Shown here one piece after another: positions 1 through 7,890 of a stretch of 12,370 bases of DNA. The position numbers were made by a program, and so were the translations under genes. This DNA is from Caldifarciminota bacterium. Its GTDB lineage: Bacteria > WOR-3 > Hydrothermia > UBA1063 > CAJXJZ01. The stretch spans positions 1 to 12,370 of the forward strand of contig JALTEL010000059.1 in assembly GCA_027073945.1 (NCBI GenBank), read 5' to 3'. Each line of letters begins with the position of its first letter. Position 1 is the stretch's first letter. Under the pieces are notes generated by a model. The model worked only from the letters and a program-made list of their open reading frames with translations, was not told where the DNA came from and made no database searches.

Positions 1-258
1 AATAGAAAAATTTTTTCATCAATGACATATGATTATTATACAGCAGGAAATTTGAAAAGACAAATGATCAGTTTGTTCCTACTTCTTTTGAAATTTATAA
101 ATCCGTCTGACATAGAAAAACATCAGAGATTTTCTCGTGCTTTTTAGCATTGTTTAAAATGTGTAATTGCCTGCTTGTGTAACCTTAGGCCGATGTGAAG
201 CTTTGCTTGATTATACCTGCTTTTTGCATTAAAACATAGTATTAAAACAGGAGGCAAA
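1..258. other. Upstream flank without a confident gene
   Basis: This AT-rich stretch precedes the first gene. Plus frame 1 is open from the window edge to a TAG at 145-147 (48 codons), and frame 2 is open to a TGA at 23-25. Either could be the tail of a gene that begins outside the window, but neither peptide carries a motif I recognise, so no CDS is called. I see no convincing terminator hairpin. The final bases contain a strong Shine-Dalgarno sequence (AGGAGG, 249-254) four bases before the ATG at 259. Confidence 0.5.
73..101 (+). promoter_or_regulatory. Possible sigma70-type promoter for the peptidase-pan operon
   Basis: A -35-like TTGTTC (73-78) is followed after 17 bases by a -10-like TATAAA (96-101). 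The -10 matches consensus at five of six positions and the -35 at three of six. It would give a leader of about 150 nt before the first start codon. A second, weaker pair is TTGATT (207-212) with TAAAAC (230-235), also 17 bases apart. In an AT-rich intergenic region such matches arise easily, so both are tentative. Confidence 0.28.
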
Positions 259-1320
259 ATGAATAAAAATAGAGAAATGTTCTTAAAGAGCCTTCTTGGT
301 CAGATAGGCCCTTCGGGATATGAACAGGATACTGTTAAAGTATGGAGAAATAAAGCAAAAAAATATGCACAAAAGGTGAAAGCTGACCTGCATGGAAATT
401 CCATTGCCGTCCTCGGTGAGGGTAAAGAGCCTAAAGTAATGCTTTCCGGACATATAGACGAGATAGGTTTTCAGATAAAGTATATTGATGATAAAGGCTT
501 TTTGTATTTTTCTCCCATAGGCGGGTGGGATCCACAAATTGCCCAGGGACAGAGAGTGTGGATTAAAGGTAAAAAAGATATAATTTTAGGTGTTGTCGGG
601 AAAAAACCCATACATCTGTTGAGCAGTGAAGAGCGCGGAAAAGTGACGAAATTTGAACATATGTATATTGATGTTGGAACCGGCAGTAAGAAAGAAGCAG
701 AAGCTATCGTTGATATAGGCGCACCCGCGGTTGTTGCACATGCTTATGACAGACTGCAGGGCAATGTTGCAGTTGCTCGGGCTTTTGATGATAGAGTGGG
801 TGCCTTTGTTGTGCTTGAGGTGCTTGGCGAACTCGCAAAAAATCCGCCATCCGCCTCAGTGTATGCCGTTGCAACTGTGCAGGAAGAGATAGGTTTGCGT
901 GGTGCTACAACGAGTGCATACGGTATTGCACCGCATGTGGGAATAGCTGTTGATGTCACCTTTGCCACTGACCAGCCGAACATAGATAAGAAATTGCTGG
1001 GAGACATCGGACTCGGGAAAGGTCCTGTCATTGCCAGAGGGCCGAATGTTAATCCAAAGGTTTTTGAATTACTTGTTAAAACTGCAAAATCCGAGAAGAT
1101 ACCACATCAAATTGAGGCAATACCAAGGGGCACCGGGACTGATGCGAATGCAATTCAATTAACGAGAAATGGCGTTGCCGCTGGTCTCGTCTCCATTCCC
1201 AACAGATATATGCATACGCCATGCGAACTCGTAAATCTTGATGACCTTGATAATACAATCAAGCTGCTTGCAGCTTTTATAAGAAGAATCGAATCAAAAG
1301 AGCAGTTCCTTCCGTTTTAA
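259..1320 (+). CDS. M42-family metal-dependent aminopeptidase (FrvX / tetrahedral aminopeptidase-like)
   Basis: A 353-residue protein with the full signature of M42 peptidases, cytosolic two-metal (Zn/Co) aminopeptidases that usually assemble as dodecamers and trim short peptides. Visible metal ligands and catalytic residues are His65 and Asp67 in SGHIDEIG, Asp177 in ARAFDDRVG, the Glu209-Glu210 pair in QEEIGLRG (catalytic base plus ligand), Asp232 in AVDVTFATD, and His319 in RYMHTPCE. The insert between about residues 75 and 165 corresponds to the PDZ-like dimerisation domain of the family. Length is normal (about 340-370) and no signal peptide is seen, so it should act in the cytoplasm. The ATG at 259 follows AGGAGG by four bases. 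It is the first gene of the apparent operon, and panB starts two bases after its stop. Some M42 members were annotated as endoglucanases or as FrvX; peptidase activity is the better-supported call. Substrate preference cannot be read from the sequence. Confidence 0.93.
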   Translation: MNKNREMFLKSLLGQIGPSGYEQDTVKVWRNKAKKYAQKVKADLHGNSIAVLGEGKEPKVMLSGHIDEIGFQIKYIDDKGFLYFSPIGGWDPQIAQGQRVWIKGKKDIILGVVGKKPIHLLSSEERGKVTKFEHMYIDVGTGSKKEAEAIVDIGAPAVVAHAYDRLQGNVAVARAFDDRVGAFVVLEVLGELAKNPPSASVYAVATVQEEIGLRGATTSAYGIAPHVGIAVDVTFATDQPNIDKKLLGDIGLGKGPVIARGPNVNPKVFELLVKTAKSEKIPHQIEAIPRGTGTDANAIQLTRNGVAAGLVSIPNRYMHTPCELVNLDDLDNTIKLLAAFIRRIESKEQFLPF

Positions 1321-1322
1321 AA

Positions 1323-2123
1323 ATGTCCAGAATAACGGTTAGAGATTTTCAAAAGACCAAAAGGGAAAACAGAAAACTCGTCCTTGTGACCTGTTATGAC
1401 TACACATTTGCAAAGATCATAGAAGATACCGAAAGCATAGATGCCGTGCTGGTGGGAGACTCCCTCGGCATGGTTATAAAGGGAAATGAGAATACGCTGA
1501 ATGTCTCTCTTAATGATGTTGTTTATCACACAAGGGCGGTGAGGAGGGCTGTTGAGAATACGCTTATTATTGCGGATATGCCGTTTATGTCTTTTCAAAA
1601 GTCAATCGAGCAGGCTGTTGAAAGTGCCGGAGAGTTGATAAAAGCAGGTGCTGATGCCGTTAAAATAGAGGGCGGACAGGAGGTTTCGGAAATTGTAAGC
1701 CGTCTTGTGGCATTTGGTATACCTGTTATGGGACATATCGGTATGACACCCCAGCATATAAACGGATTCGGAGGTTACAGGCTACAGGGCCGTTCGGCTC
1801 AAACAAGGCAAAAGCTCATTGAATATGCCGGCATACTTGAGAAAGCGGGTGCATTTTCCATTGTGCTTGAAATGATACCCGAAAAATTGGGTGCGGAAAT
1901 AACACAGAGCCTTAAAATACCCACAATAGGCATAGGTGCAGGTAAGTACACGGACGGGCAGATACTCGTTCTGTATGATGTACTTGGATTATACAGGGAT
2001 TTATCAATAAAATTCGTTAAACAATATGCTGACGGATACAATACATTTAAACAGGCCTTAAAAAAATATGCCGAGGAAGTGAGGAATGAACGGTTCCCCG
2101 ATGAGGCACACAGATATGATTAA
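1323..2123 (+). CDS. panB: 3-methyl-2-oxobutanoate hydroxymethyltransferase (ketopantoate hydroxymethyltransferase)
   Basis: PanB transfers a one-carbon unit from 5,10-methylene-tetrahydrofolate to 2-oxoisovalerate, giving ketopantoate, the first committed step of pantothenate synthesis. The 266-residue sequence is full length, a TIM-barrel enzyme of the phosphoenolpyruvate/pyruvate superfamily. Recognisable motifs are VLVGDSLGMV with Asp46, ADMPFMSFQ with Asp85, AVKIEGG with Glu116, GHIGMTPQ, LEMIPEKLG with Glu183, and IPTIGIGAG. These acidic residues match the E. coli Mg-binding residues Asp45, Asp84 and Glu114 and the catalytic Glu181, shifted by one or two. The start lies two bases after the M42 stop and has no recognisable Shine-Dalgarno sequence, so translation probably depends on ribosomes finishing the upstream gene. 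The 3' end overlaps panC by eight bases. Confidence 0.97.
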   Translation: MSRITVRDFQKTKRENRKLVLVTCYDYTFAKIIEDTESIDAVLVGDSLGMVIKGNENTLNVSLNDVVYHTRAVRRAVENTLIIADMPFMSFQKSIEQAVESAGELIKAGADAVKIEGGQEVSEIVSRLVAFGIPVMGHIGMTPQHINGFGGYRLQGRSAQTRQKLIEYAGILEKAGAFSIVLEMIPEKLGAEITQSLKIPTIGIGAGKYTDGQILVLYDVLGLYRDLSIKFVKQYADGYNTFKQALKKYAEEVRNERFPDEAHRYD

Positions 2124-2967
2124 AGTCGTTGAAAAAGTGAAAGATATGCAGCAGATTGCAGATGACTTAAGGTCTCATAGCAAGGCCATAGGTTTTGTCC
2201 CTACAATGGGCTTTCTGCATGAAGGTCATCTCTCACTTATGAGATGTGCCAGAAGTGAGAATGATATTGTTGTTGTATCCATATATGTGAATCCCACGCA
2301 ATTCGGGGAAGGAGAGGATTTTGGCTCTTATCCGAGAGATATAGAAAGGGATATCAACCTGCTGCAAAAAGAACATGTGGATTTTCTGTTTTTACCCTCT
2401 GATGGAGAGATGTATCCTCAAGAGCCGATCACAAAAGTAGGTGTTTATAAACTGGGAGAGCATCTATGTGGCGCCCGTCGAAAGGGGCATTTTGACGGAG
2501 TTTGCCTCGTTGTGTCCAAGCTTTTTAATATTGTTAAACCTCATAGAGCGTACTTCGGCAAAAAAGATTATCAGCAATACAGAATAGTGGAGAGAATGAC
2601 AAAAGACCTTAATTTTGATATTGATATTATGGGATGTCCTATTGTTAGAGAAAAAGACGGACTTGCAATGAGTTCGAGAAATACTTATCTCAATGAAAGA
2701 GAGCGAAGCCAGGCTGTTTGCCTGTATGATGCGCTTAAGCTTGCTCAAAGATTAATACAAAACGGAGAGAGAAATTCAAAAGAGATTGTGAAAAATATGG
2801 AAAGCTATCTTTCAGGGGTTGAATCGGTGAAATCAATTGATTATATAGAAATAGTTGATAAATATTCACTTACACCTGTTGAACGCATAAAGGGAGATGA
2901 ACTAATAGCGCTTGCTGTTTTTATCGGGAAAGCGAGATTAATTGATAATATGGAGGTTTTTATATGA
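2116..2967 (+). CDS. panC: Pantoate--beta-alanine ligase (pantothenate synthetase)
   Basis: PanC activates pantoate with ATP to pantoyl-adenylate and joins it to beta-alanine, forming pantothenate in the cytosol. It belongs to the class I nucleotidyltransferase fold. Visible motifs, numbered from the chosen start, are VPTMGFLHEGHLSL with the HxGH signature at His35-His38, SIYVNPTQFG (about 55-64), GHFDGV (about 124-129), FGKKDYQQ (about 147-154), and REKDGLAMSSRN (about 178-189), the KMSKS-like loop. Three in-frame ATGs exist at 2086, 2101 and 2116. I chose 2116 because it yields 283 residues, the length of E. coli PanC, begins immediately before the conserved core, has GAGG nine bases upstream, and overlaps the panB stop as ATGATTAA. 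The 2086 start also has a GAGG nine bases upstream and would add ten residues (293 aa). The 3' end overlaps panD by the four bases ATGA. Confidence 0.96.
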   Translation: MIKVVEKVKDMQQIADDLRSHSKAIGFVPTMGFLHEGHLSLMRCARSENDIVVVSIYVNPTQFGEGEDFGSYPRDIERDINLLQKEHVDFLFLPSDGEMYPQEPITKVGVYKLGEHLCGARRKGHFDGVCLVVSKLFNIVKPHRAYFGKKDYQQYRIVERMTKDLNFDIDIMGCPIVREKDGLAMSSRNTYLNERERSQAVCLYDALKLAQRLIQNGERNSKEIVKNMESYLSGVESVKSIDYIEIVDKYSLTPVERIKGDELIALAVFIGKARLIDNMEVFI

Positions 2968-3287
2968 AGCTGGTCAGTATTTTGAAGTCAAAGATTCACG
3001 GGGCAAAGGTAACTGCCAAGAATGTTTACTATCAGGGCAGTATTACCATTGGAAAGGAACTTATAAAGAAGGCCGATTTGCAGGCATTTGAAAGGGTAGA
3101 GGTATATAATATGAATAATGGTGCGAGATTTTCCACCTATGTCATAGAAGGAGAAGGTGAGGTAGTTGAGCTAAACGGTGCAGCTGCCCGTCTTGGTGAA
3201 GTTGGAGACCCGCTCATTATAGTCAGTTATATGATGGCGGATACGGATACTGCTGCAAAATACAGGCCTGTTATAATTAAAAGATAG
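2964..3287 (+). CDS. panD: Aspartate 1-decarboxylase proenzyme (pyruvoyl-dependent)
   Basis: PanD decarboxylates L-aspartate to beta-alanine, the second substrate of PanC. It is made as a proenzyme that cleaves itself at a Gly-Ser bond and turns the serine into a pyruvoyl cofactor. Here the site is Gly25-Ser26 in YYQGSIT, with the active-site segment NGARFSTYVI (Arg55, Thr58, Tyr59), Lys10 near the N-terminus, and NGAAA at 72-76. Each is one position beyond its E. coli counterpart (Gly24/Ser25, Arg54, Thr57, Tyr58). The protein has 107 residues, at the short end for the family (commonly about 115-130), and the C-terminal tail after the RPV segment is brief. The catalytic core is complete. A GGAGG at 2952-2956 lies seven bases before the ATG, which overlaps the panC stop. 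The next gene starts nine bases after the TAG. Confidence 0.96.
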   Translation: MKLVSILKSKIHGAKVTAKNVYYQGSITIGKELIKKADLQAFERVEVYNMNNGARFSTYVIEGEGEVVELNGAAARLGEVGDPLIIVSYMMADTDTAAKYRPVIIKR

Positions 3288-3296
3288 GGGGTGTAT

Positions 3297-6200
3297 ATGT
3301 ACTCTATAATAATCAAAGTGCTGCTTCTGGGCGCCTTTGGCAGCATAAACGCAAAGGCCATTCAGAGTATAACAGTTACGGGCAAATCAGCCCGGAGCGT
3401 TGAAATAAAGATGAGCACGGGTAAAATCAATTACAGCGATTTCAAACTTGACGGAGAGACATTTGTTAGATTTGATCTTGGGGATATGGGTGAAATTAAT
3501 GAAATTGGCAATCCCAATCTGCCTGCTGTAAGAAGACTCGTTGAAGGGCCCGTCGATGCCGAGCCTGAAATTGAGGTAATAAGCATTAATAAAACAATGG
3601 TGAATTTGAAACAGGCAGGTATATTACACAGGATAATGCCTTCATACCCTCCTGTGGTAAAGATGAAGGGTGAAGTTCCGCACCTTGTTATGAATAACAA
3701 AATATATGGGCATGACGGCCTCTGGCCTTCTGTGCACGTTCGCATCAAAAAGGCAGGTATTATAAGAGGCCATCAGCTTTATCAGGTTGAATTTTTCCCA
3801 TTAAGTTACAACCCTGTAAAGGGTATGTTAGAGGTGGTTAGAGATATAGATGTGAGAATTACTTTTAAGCAGGGCAATACCGCTGAAACAGAGCAAGGGG
3901 TCTCAAGGCTGTATTCTCCATTTTTTGAGCATATGTTAAGTAAAAAGGTTTTGAATTATGGTATTTTTGAAGACAAATTAAATCCTGCTGTACCGGTGGG
4001 GTATCTCATTGTTACACCTTCTTCCTTTGTAACAGCGCTTTCACCTTTTGTAAAGTGGAAAACAGAGGAGGGTTATCATGTAACAGTGGCCACAATTCCC
4101 GATTCCATTGCACAGGGTGACACGCTTTCAGTCAGGAATTACATATTAAATGCTTATAATAACTGGACCATACCCCCCACATTCGTTCTGCTTGTCGGAG
4201 ATGTCGGGCAGATATCCAACTGGTGGTCAAGTGCAGCTGATGATCCTGCTAATGACCTATGGTATTCCCTTATGGACAGCGGAGACACCTTCCCCGACCT
4301 TTTCATAGGCAGGTTTTCCGCAACAACGGATTCAATGCTATCCGTGATTGTCAATAAAGTGCTTTCCTATGAGCAGACTTTGTGGGGAGCTGACACATTG
4401 TGGGCAAATAAGGCCTTTTTTATTGCATCCGCGGATCCGGATAATCATACTATTGCCGAGGCCACACATTCATACTGCATGGGTATTGTCAGAGCACACG
4501 GTATGATAACTGATAGTCTGTGGGGATATTCAACGTCAGGTTGCCCCACGATAATAACCAATACCGTAAATGATGGCAGGGCAATGGTTACGTATTCAGG
4601 CCATGGCAGCGAGACAGGCTGGGCTGACTATGGTGACTTACAGTACTCCGTGTCAGACCTGTACAGCAATTTTACAAATGGTGTGAAATTACCGTTTGAA
4701 GAGACTTATGCCTGTCTGACAGGACATTACACAACAGAAGAGTGCTTTCAGGAGGCATGGCAGAGGGCACCTGATAAAGGTGCGGCAGCTGCTTTCGGTT
4801 CATCGGTGACTTCTTACTGGGATGAAGATGATATTCTGCAGAGAAGGCTTTATGACGAGCTTTTTGATACAGGATATGTATGGGTAATGGGCGCCATTGA
4901 TGAGGGCAAAATTGACTTATACAATCATTATTCAGGAGGAGGAAGGACATACAGGTATTTTTGCGAGTATAATTTGTTCGGAGACCCTTCTATGTATCTC
5001 TATTTTAACATACCGAAGGAGATTGCAGCCTCTTATGCCCCCTCCGTTCCTATGGGCAATACTCCTCTTCAGGTCGACGTATCCGATTTGAGCGGAGCGC
5101 TTTCCGATGCCTTTGTATCTGCTGTGCAGAACGATAAAGTTTTGGATGCACAGTACACGGACAATTCGGGTACTGCCCTTCTCAATATCCAGCCCACAAC
5201 CACGGACACGGTGTATGTAATAGTCACAGCCCTTAACCACAAACCCTATTTTGGCTATACCATGGTCAGTACGAGCGGTGCTTATGTATCATACCTGAAG
5301 GGCACTATAGATGATGCATCCGGGAATAATGACGGCAATATAAATCCCGGTGAGCAGATCAATTATGGTCTGTGGGTTAGGAACTGGGGACAGGATACCG
5401 CATACAATGTAACAGGTATAATTTCCACATCGGACACCTTTGTTAATATAACGGGCAATGCTACTGCGTTCGGCACTGTAGCCGACGGGGATTCTGCTCA
5501 GGGTTCAAGCGCCTTTGGGTTCAGTGTGTCAAACAATGTTCCGGACAATCACAATATCGATTTTACCTTGCAAACAGTATATGACGATACAGGTGCTACT
5601 GACACCAGTGTCGGATATTTCTCCTTAAAAGTTTACGCCCCGGCATTTTCCGTCTCCAGTGTAAATGTCATTGATACTATCGGGGGTGATAACGGCGATA
5701 ACGTGGCCCAACCTGCAGAAACCGTTGATATCAATCTTGTTACCGCTAATATTGGCCATGAAGATGCTGCAAATGTATATGCACGGATAAGCTGCCAGAA
5801 CTCAAATATAACAATTTTACGCGATTCCTCTCTGTTCGGTAATATACCCGTGTCCCAGACAGTTGCGAGCATAAATCCGTTCAGGATAAGTATTGACCAG
5901 AATATGCCTGTTCCGTCTTTCCCTGTTATTTACGTGCATTATGTGACAGGAAACTACAGTTTTGACGATAGTTTCAGGATTACCGTGGGTAATACTGGAT
6001 ATTTTACAAATTTTGAAACTGCCGATACTGCTGACTGGTCCTGTGATAATCCATGGCATGTTACAGAACACAGGTATCATTCAGCAACGCATGCCTTTTA
6101 TTTTGGAACAGAAGGCTCATGGAGTTATCCGAACAATGCCAATGCTTCACTTACTTCGCCTGCAATTACACTCGGGCCTTCCAGTGTATTGTCTTTCTGG

Positions 6201-7772
6201 ACCTGGTATAATCTTGAGTCCGGCTATGATTATGGCTATGTTGAGGTAAGTAGCGATAATGGTGCCACCTGGCATCAGCTTATGCAGCTGAATGGGTCTG
6301 CGGATTGGAGCAAAAAGATAATTGATTTGAGCAGTTATTCATCAGGCACATCCGTGCTCATAAGATTCAGGGCAGTAACGGACGCCAGTCAGACATACGA
6401 GGGATGGTATGTTGATGATGTTATTGTCACACCACCTGCTCCCCCTCCGACGCTTTCTCTGAAAGATGTGGCGGTGGATGATGCAGCGGGCAACAACGAC
6501 GGATTTGCCGACCCGGGCGAAAATATTAAACTTGTAGTATCAATCGAAAATTTGTGTGAGGATACTGTCTTCAATACCACTGCAAAGATGGTTTCACTGA
6601 GTGATATGGGCAGCGTTACGGATTCCACCGGTAATTTCGGTAACATTATTCCTTCCTCTTTTAGCACGGATACCTTTGGAATTACAATATCTCAAAATGC
6701 CTATGCAGGATACAAAATTCATCTTCTGTTCTTTGTTGACGGAAACGGAGGTACATTCGAAGATACACTCTCGTATTATCTGACAGTGGGTGACAAGAGA
6801 CAGCTGCCGCAGGGACCTGATTCATACGGGTATTATATCTATACAACAGGTGATATATGCACAGAGACCCCGGTCTACAACTGGGCGGATATAACGGGTT
6901 CCGGCACGCTTGTGGCTGACGGTGACGACTCTTCGGAAGTTGTACAACTGCCTTTCAGCTTCAAATACTATGGAACCACGTATAATTCTATAACGGTTTG
7001 TTCCAACGGCTGGATTGCACTGGGAGACCAGAGTTCCTCGCATGCTCTCAGTAATGTTCCTCTGCCTGACCCCTCATCTCCCAACAACATGATTGCGGGT
7101 GTGTGGGACGACCTTAACCCTGTAGCCACAGGTAGTGGAAAGATATATTATTACAGTGATACCCAAAACCATAGATTTATCGTTGAATATGATAATGTCT
7201 ACCATTACGGCTCAACTTCCCCGGAAAAATTTGAGATTATATTGTATGACCCGTCCAACGACCCGACCTTGACAGGAGATGGTGAAATTATAGTTCAATA
7301 CGCGAGTAAGCCGACACAGTGGGATTTCACAACAGGTATAGAAAATGCCGATGGGAGTATAGGACTCACCTATGTATGCGATAGTTCTTACGATAGTTAC
7401 GCACTTCCAATTGACCAGGCTTTTGCCTTGAAGGCTACCACTGATACACCTGTATATGTGGCTGTCTCGGAAAGAAGAAATGCCATCCGCAGTTTCATCT
7501 ACGCCCTGATGCCGGCATCTCCCAATCCTTTCAGATCAAGTACTTCTATAAGATTTTCCATTGCGCGGGATACCCATGTCAGCCTCAATATATATGATAT
7601 AAACGGCAGACTTATAAGAACTCTTGCGGATAGAAACATGAAAAGAGGCATCTACAGTATGCTCTGGAACGGACGGGATAAAACCGGCAGGAAGCTTTCT
7701 TCAGGAGTTTATTTTTACAGGCTGAATGCAGGTATGTACAGAAAATCGAGGAAAATAATATTACTTAAGTGA
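3297..7772 (+). CDS. Large secreted C25 (gingipain-like) cysteine peptidase with multidomain stalk and type IX-style C-terminal domain
   Basis: Predicted exported cysteine peptidase of 1491 residues. Order of parts: signal peptide about 1-21 (hydrophobic IIIKVLLLGAF, probable cleavage after AKA); C25 propeptide-like region about 25-225; catalytic domain about 230-570; Ig-like segment about 575-660; modules opening with Asp/Asn/Gly-rich loops near 675 and 798; a MAM/immune-inhibitor-A-like beta domain about 902-1045, ending in GWYVDDVIV; a third loop module near 1065; a beta-rich nidogen-like domain about 1177-1382 (FKYYGTTYNSITVCSNGWIA); and a FlgD-like/type IX sorting domain about 1405-1491. 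The likely catalytic dyad is His436 in YSGHGSETGW and Cys473 in YACLTGH, a spacing similar to gingipain R. The ATG at 3297 follows GGGGGTG closely; a GTG at 3291 is an in-frame alternative adding two residues. It is nine bases from panD and thus probably operon-linked. Target proteins and specificity are unknown. The peptidase call is firm; the names of the middle domains are less so. Confidence 0.88.
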   Translation: MYSIIIKVLLLGAFGSINAKAIQSITVTGKSARSVEIKMSTGKINYSDFKLDGETFVRFDLGDMGEINEIGNPNLPAVRRLVEGPVDAEPEIEVISINKTMVNLKQAGILHRIMPSYPPVVKMKGEVPHLVMNNKIYGHDGLWPSVHVRIKKAGIIRGHQLYQVEFFPLSYNPVKGMLEVVRDIDVRITFKQGNTAETEQGVSRLYSPFFEHMLSKKVLNYGIFEDKLNPAVPVGYLIVTPSSFVTALSPFVKWKTEEGYHVTVATIPDSIAQGDTLSVRNYILNAYNNWTIPPTFVLLVGDVGQISNWWSSAADDPANDLWYSLMDSGDTFPDLFIGRFSATTDSMLSVIVNKVLSYEQTLWGADTLWANKAFFIASADPDNHTIAEATHSYCMGIVRAHGMITDSLWGYSTSGCPTIITNTVNDGRAMVTYSGHGSETGWADYGDLQYSVSDLYSNFTNGVKLPFEETYACLTGHYTTEECFQEAWQRAPDKGAAAAFGSSVTSYWDEDDILQRRLYDELFDTGYVWVMGAIDEGKIDLYNHYSGGGRTYRYFCEYNLFGDPSMYLYFNIPKEIAASYAPSVPMGNTPLQVDVSDLSGALSDAFVSAVQNDKVLDAQYTDNSGTALLNIQPTTTDTVYVIVTALNHKPYFGYTMVSTSGAYVSYLKGTIDDASGNNDGNINPGEQINYGLWVRNWGQDTAYNVTGIISTSDTFVNITGNATAFGTVADGDSAQGSSAFGFSVSNNVPDNHNIDFTLQTVYDDTGATDTSVGYFSLKVYAPAFSVSSVNVIDTIGGDNGDNVAQPAETVDINLVTANIGHEDAANVYARISCQNSNITILRDSSLFGNIPVSQTVASINPFRISIDQNMPVPSFPVIYVHYVTGNYSFDDSFRITVGNTGYFTNFETADTADWSCDNPWHVTEHRYHSATHAFYFGTEGSWSYPNNANASLTSPAITLGPSSVLSFWTWYNLESGYDYGYVEVSSDNGATWHQLMQLNGSADWSKKIIDLSSYSSGTSVLIRFRAVTDASQTYEGWYVDDVIVTPPAPPPTLSLKDVAVDDAAGNNDGFADPGENIKLVVSIENLCEDTVFNTTAKMVSLSDMGSVTDSTGNFGNIIPSSFSTDTFGITISQNAYAGYKIHLLFFVDGNGGTFEDTLSYYLTVGDKRQLPQGPDSYGYYIYTTGDICTETPVYNWADITGSGTLVADGDDSSEVVQLPFSFKYYGTTYNSITVCSNGWIALGDQSSSHALSNVPLPDPSSPNNMIAGVWDDLNPVATGSGKIYYYSDTQNHRFIVEYDNVYHYGSTSPEKFEIILYDPSNDPTLTGDGEIIVQYASKPTQWDFTTGIENADGSIGLTYVCDSSYDSYALPIDQAFALKATTDTPVYVAVSERRNAIRSFIYALMPASPNPFRSSTSIRFSIARDTHVSLNIYDINGRLIRTLADRNMKRGIYSMLWNGRDKTGRKLSSGVYFYRLNAGMYRKSRKIILLK

Positions 7773-7827
7773 TTTTGCATTGAGTTTTGTGTGTTACTGA
7801 TGTAGAACGGGATGTATGTGCATTCTT

Positions 7828-7856
7828 TTGTCTGTTCCTGTGTATGCCATTATAAT
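7828..7856 (+). promoter_or_regulatory. Probable sigma70-type promoter for ppdK
   Basis: In the 118-nt gap before ppdK, TTGTCT (7828-7833) is separated by exactly 17 bases from a perfect TATAAT (7851-7856). This would start transcription near 7863, giving a leader of roughly 28 nt that contains the ribosome binding site GGAGG (7881-7885). The remainder of the gap (7773-7827) shows no terminator hairpin for the preceding gene, so some read-through from the operon is possible. Confidence 0.6.
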
Positions 7857-7890
7857 TTATAGACCAGATAAACCGTGAAAGGAGGCAAAT

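Noticed and set aside
1..147. Open plus-strand frame from the window edge to a TAG at 145-147
   Set aside because: Forty-eight codons with no recognisable motif and no visible start context; a second frame also ends near the edge at 25. It could be a gene tail, but cannot be distinguished from chance.
744..1031. Minus-strand 95-codon frame inside the M42 gene
   Set aside because: Antisense to strongly conserved catalytic motifs, with low-complexity composition and no ribosome binding site; a shadow of the real gene.
3291..3299. GTG at 3291 as the start of the C25 gene
   Set aside because: It overlaps the G-rich Shine-Dalgarno sequence itself; the ATG at 3297 is better placed, and the difference is only two residues.
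5962..6249. Plus-strand 95-codon frame inside the C25 gene
   Set aside because: Fully contained in another frame of the long peptidase, whose domain patterns continue uninterrupted across it.
3297..7772. Possible frameshift or gene fusion in the 1491-residue C25 gene
   Set aside because: Signal peptide, catalytic dyad, stalk modules and sorting domain occur in a sensible order in one frame; such modular length is normal for secreted C25 proteins with this type of C-terminus.
7773..7827. Possible terminator after the C25 peptidase gene
   Set aside because: T-rich patches are present but no stable inverted repeat could be found by eye, so none is annotated.
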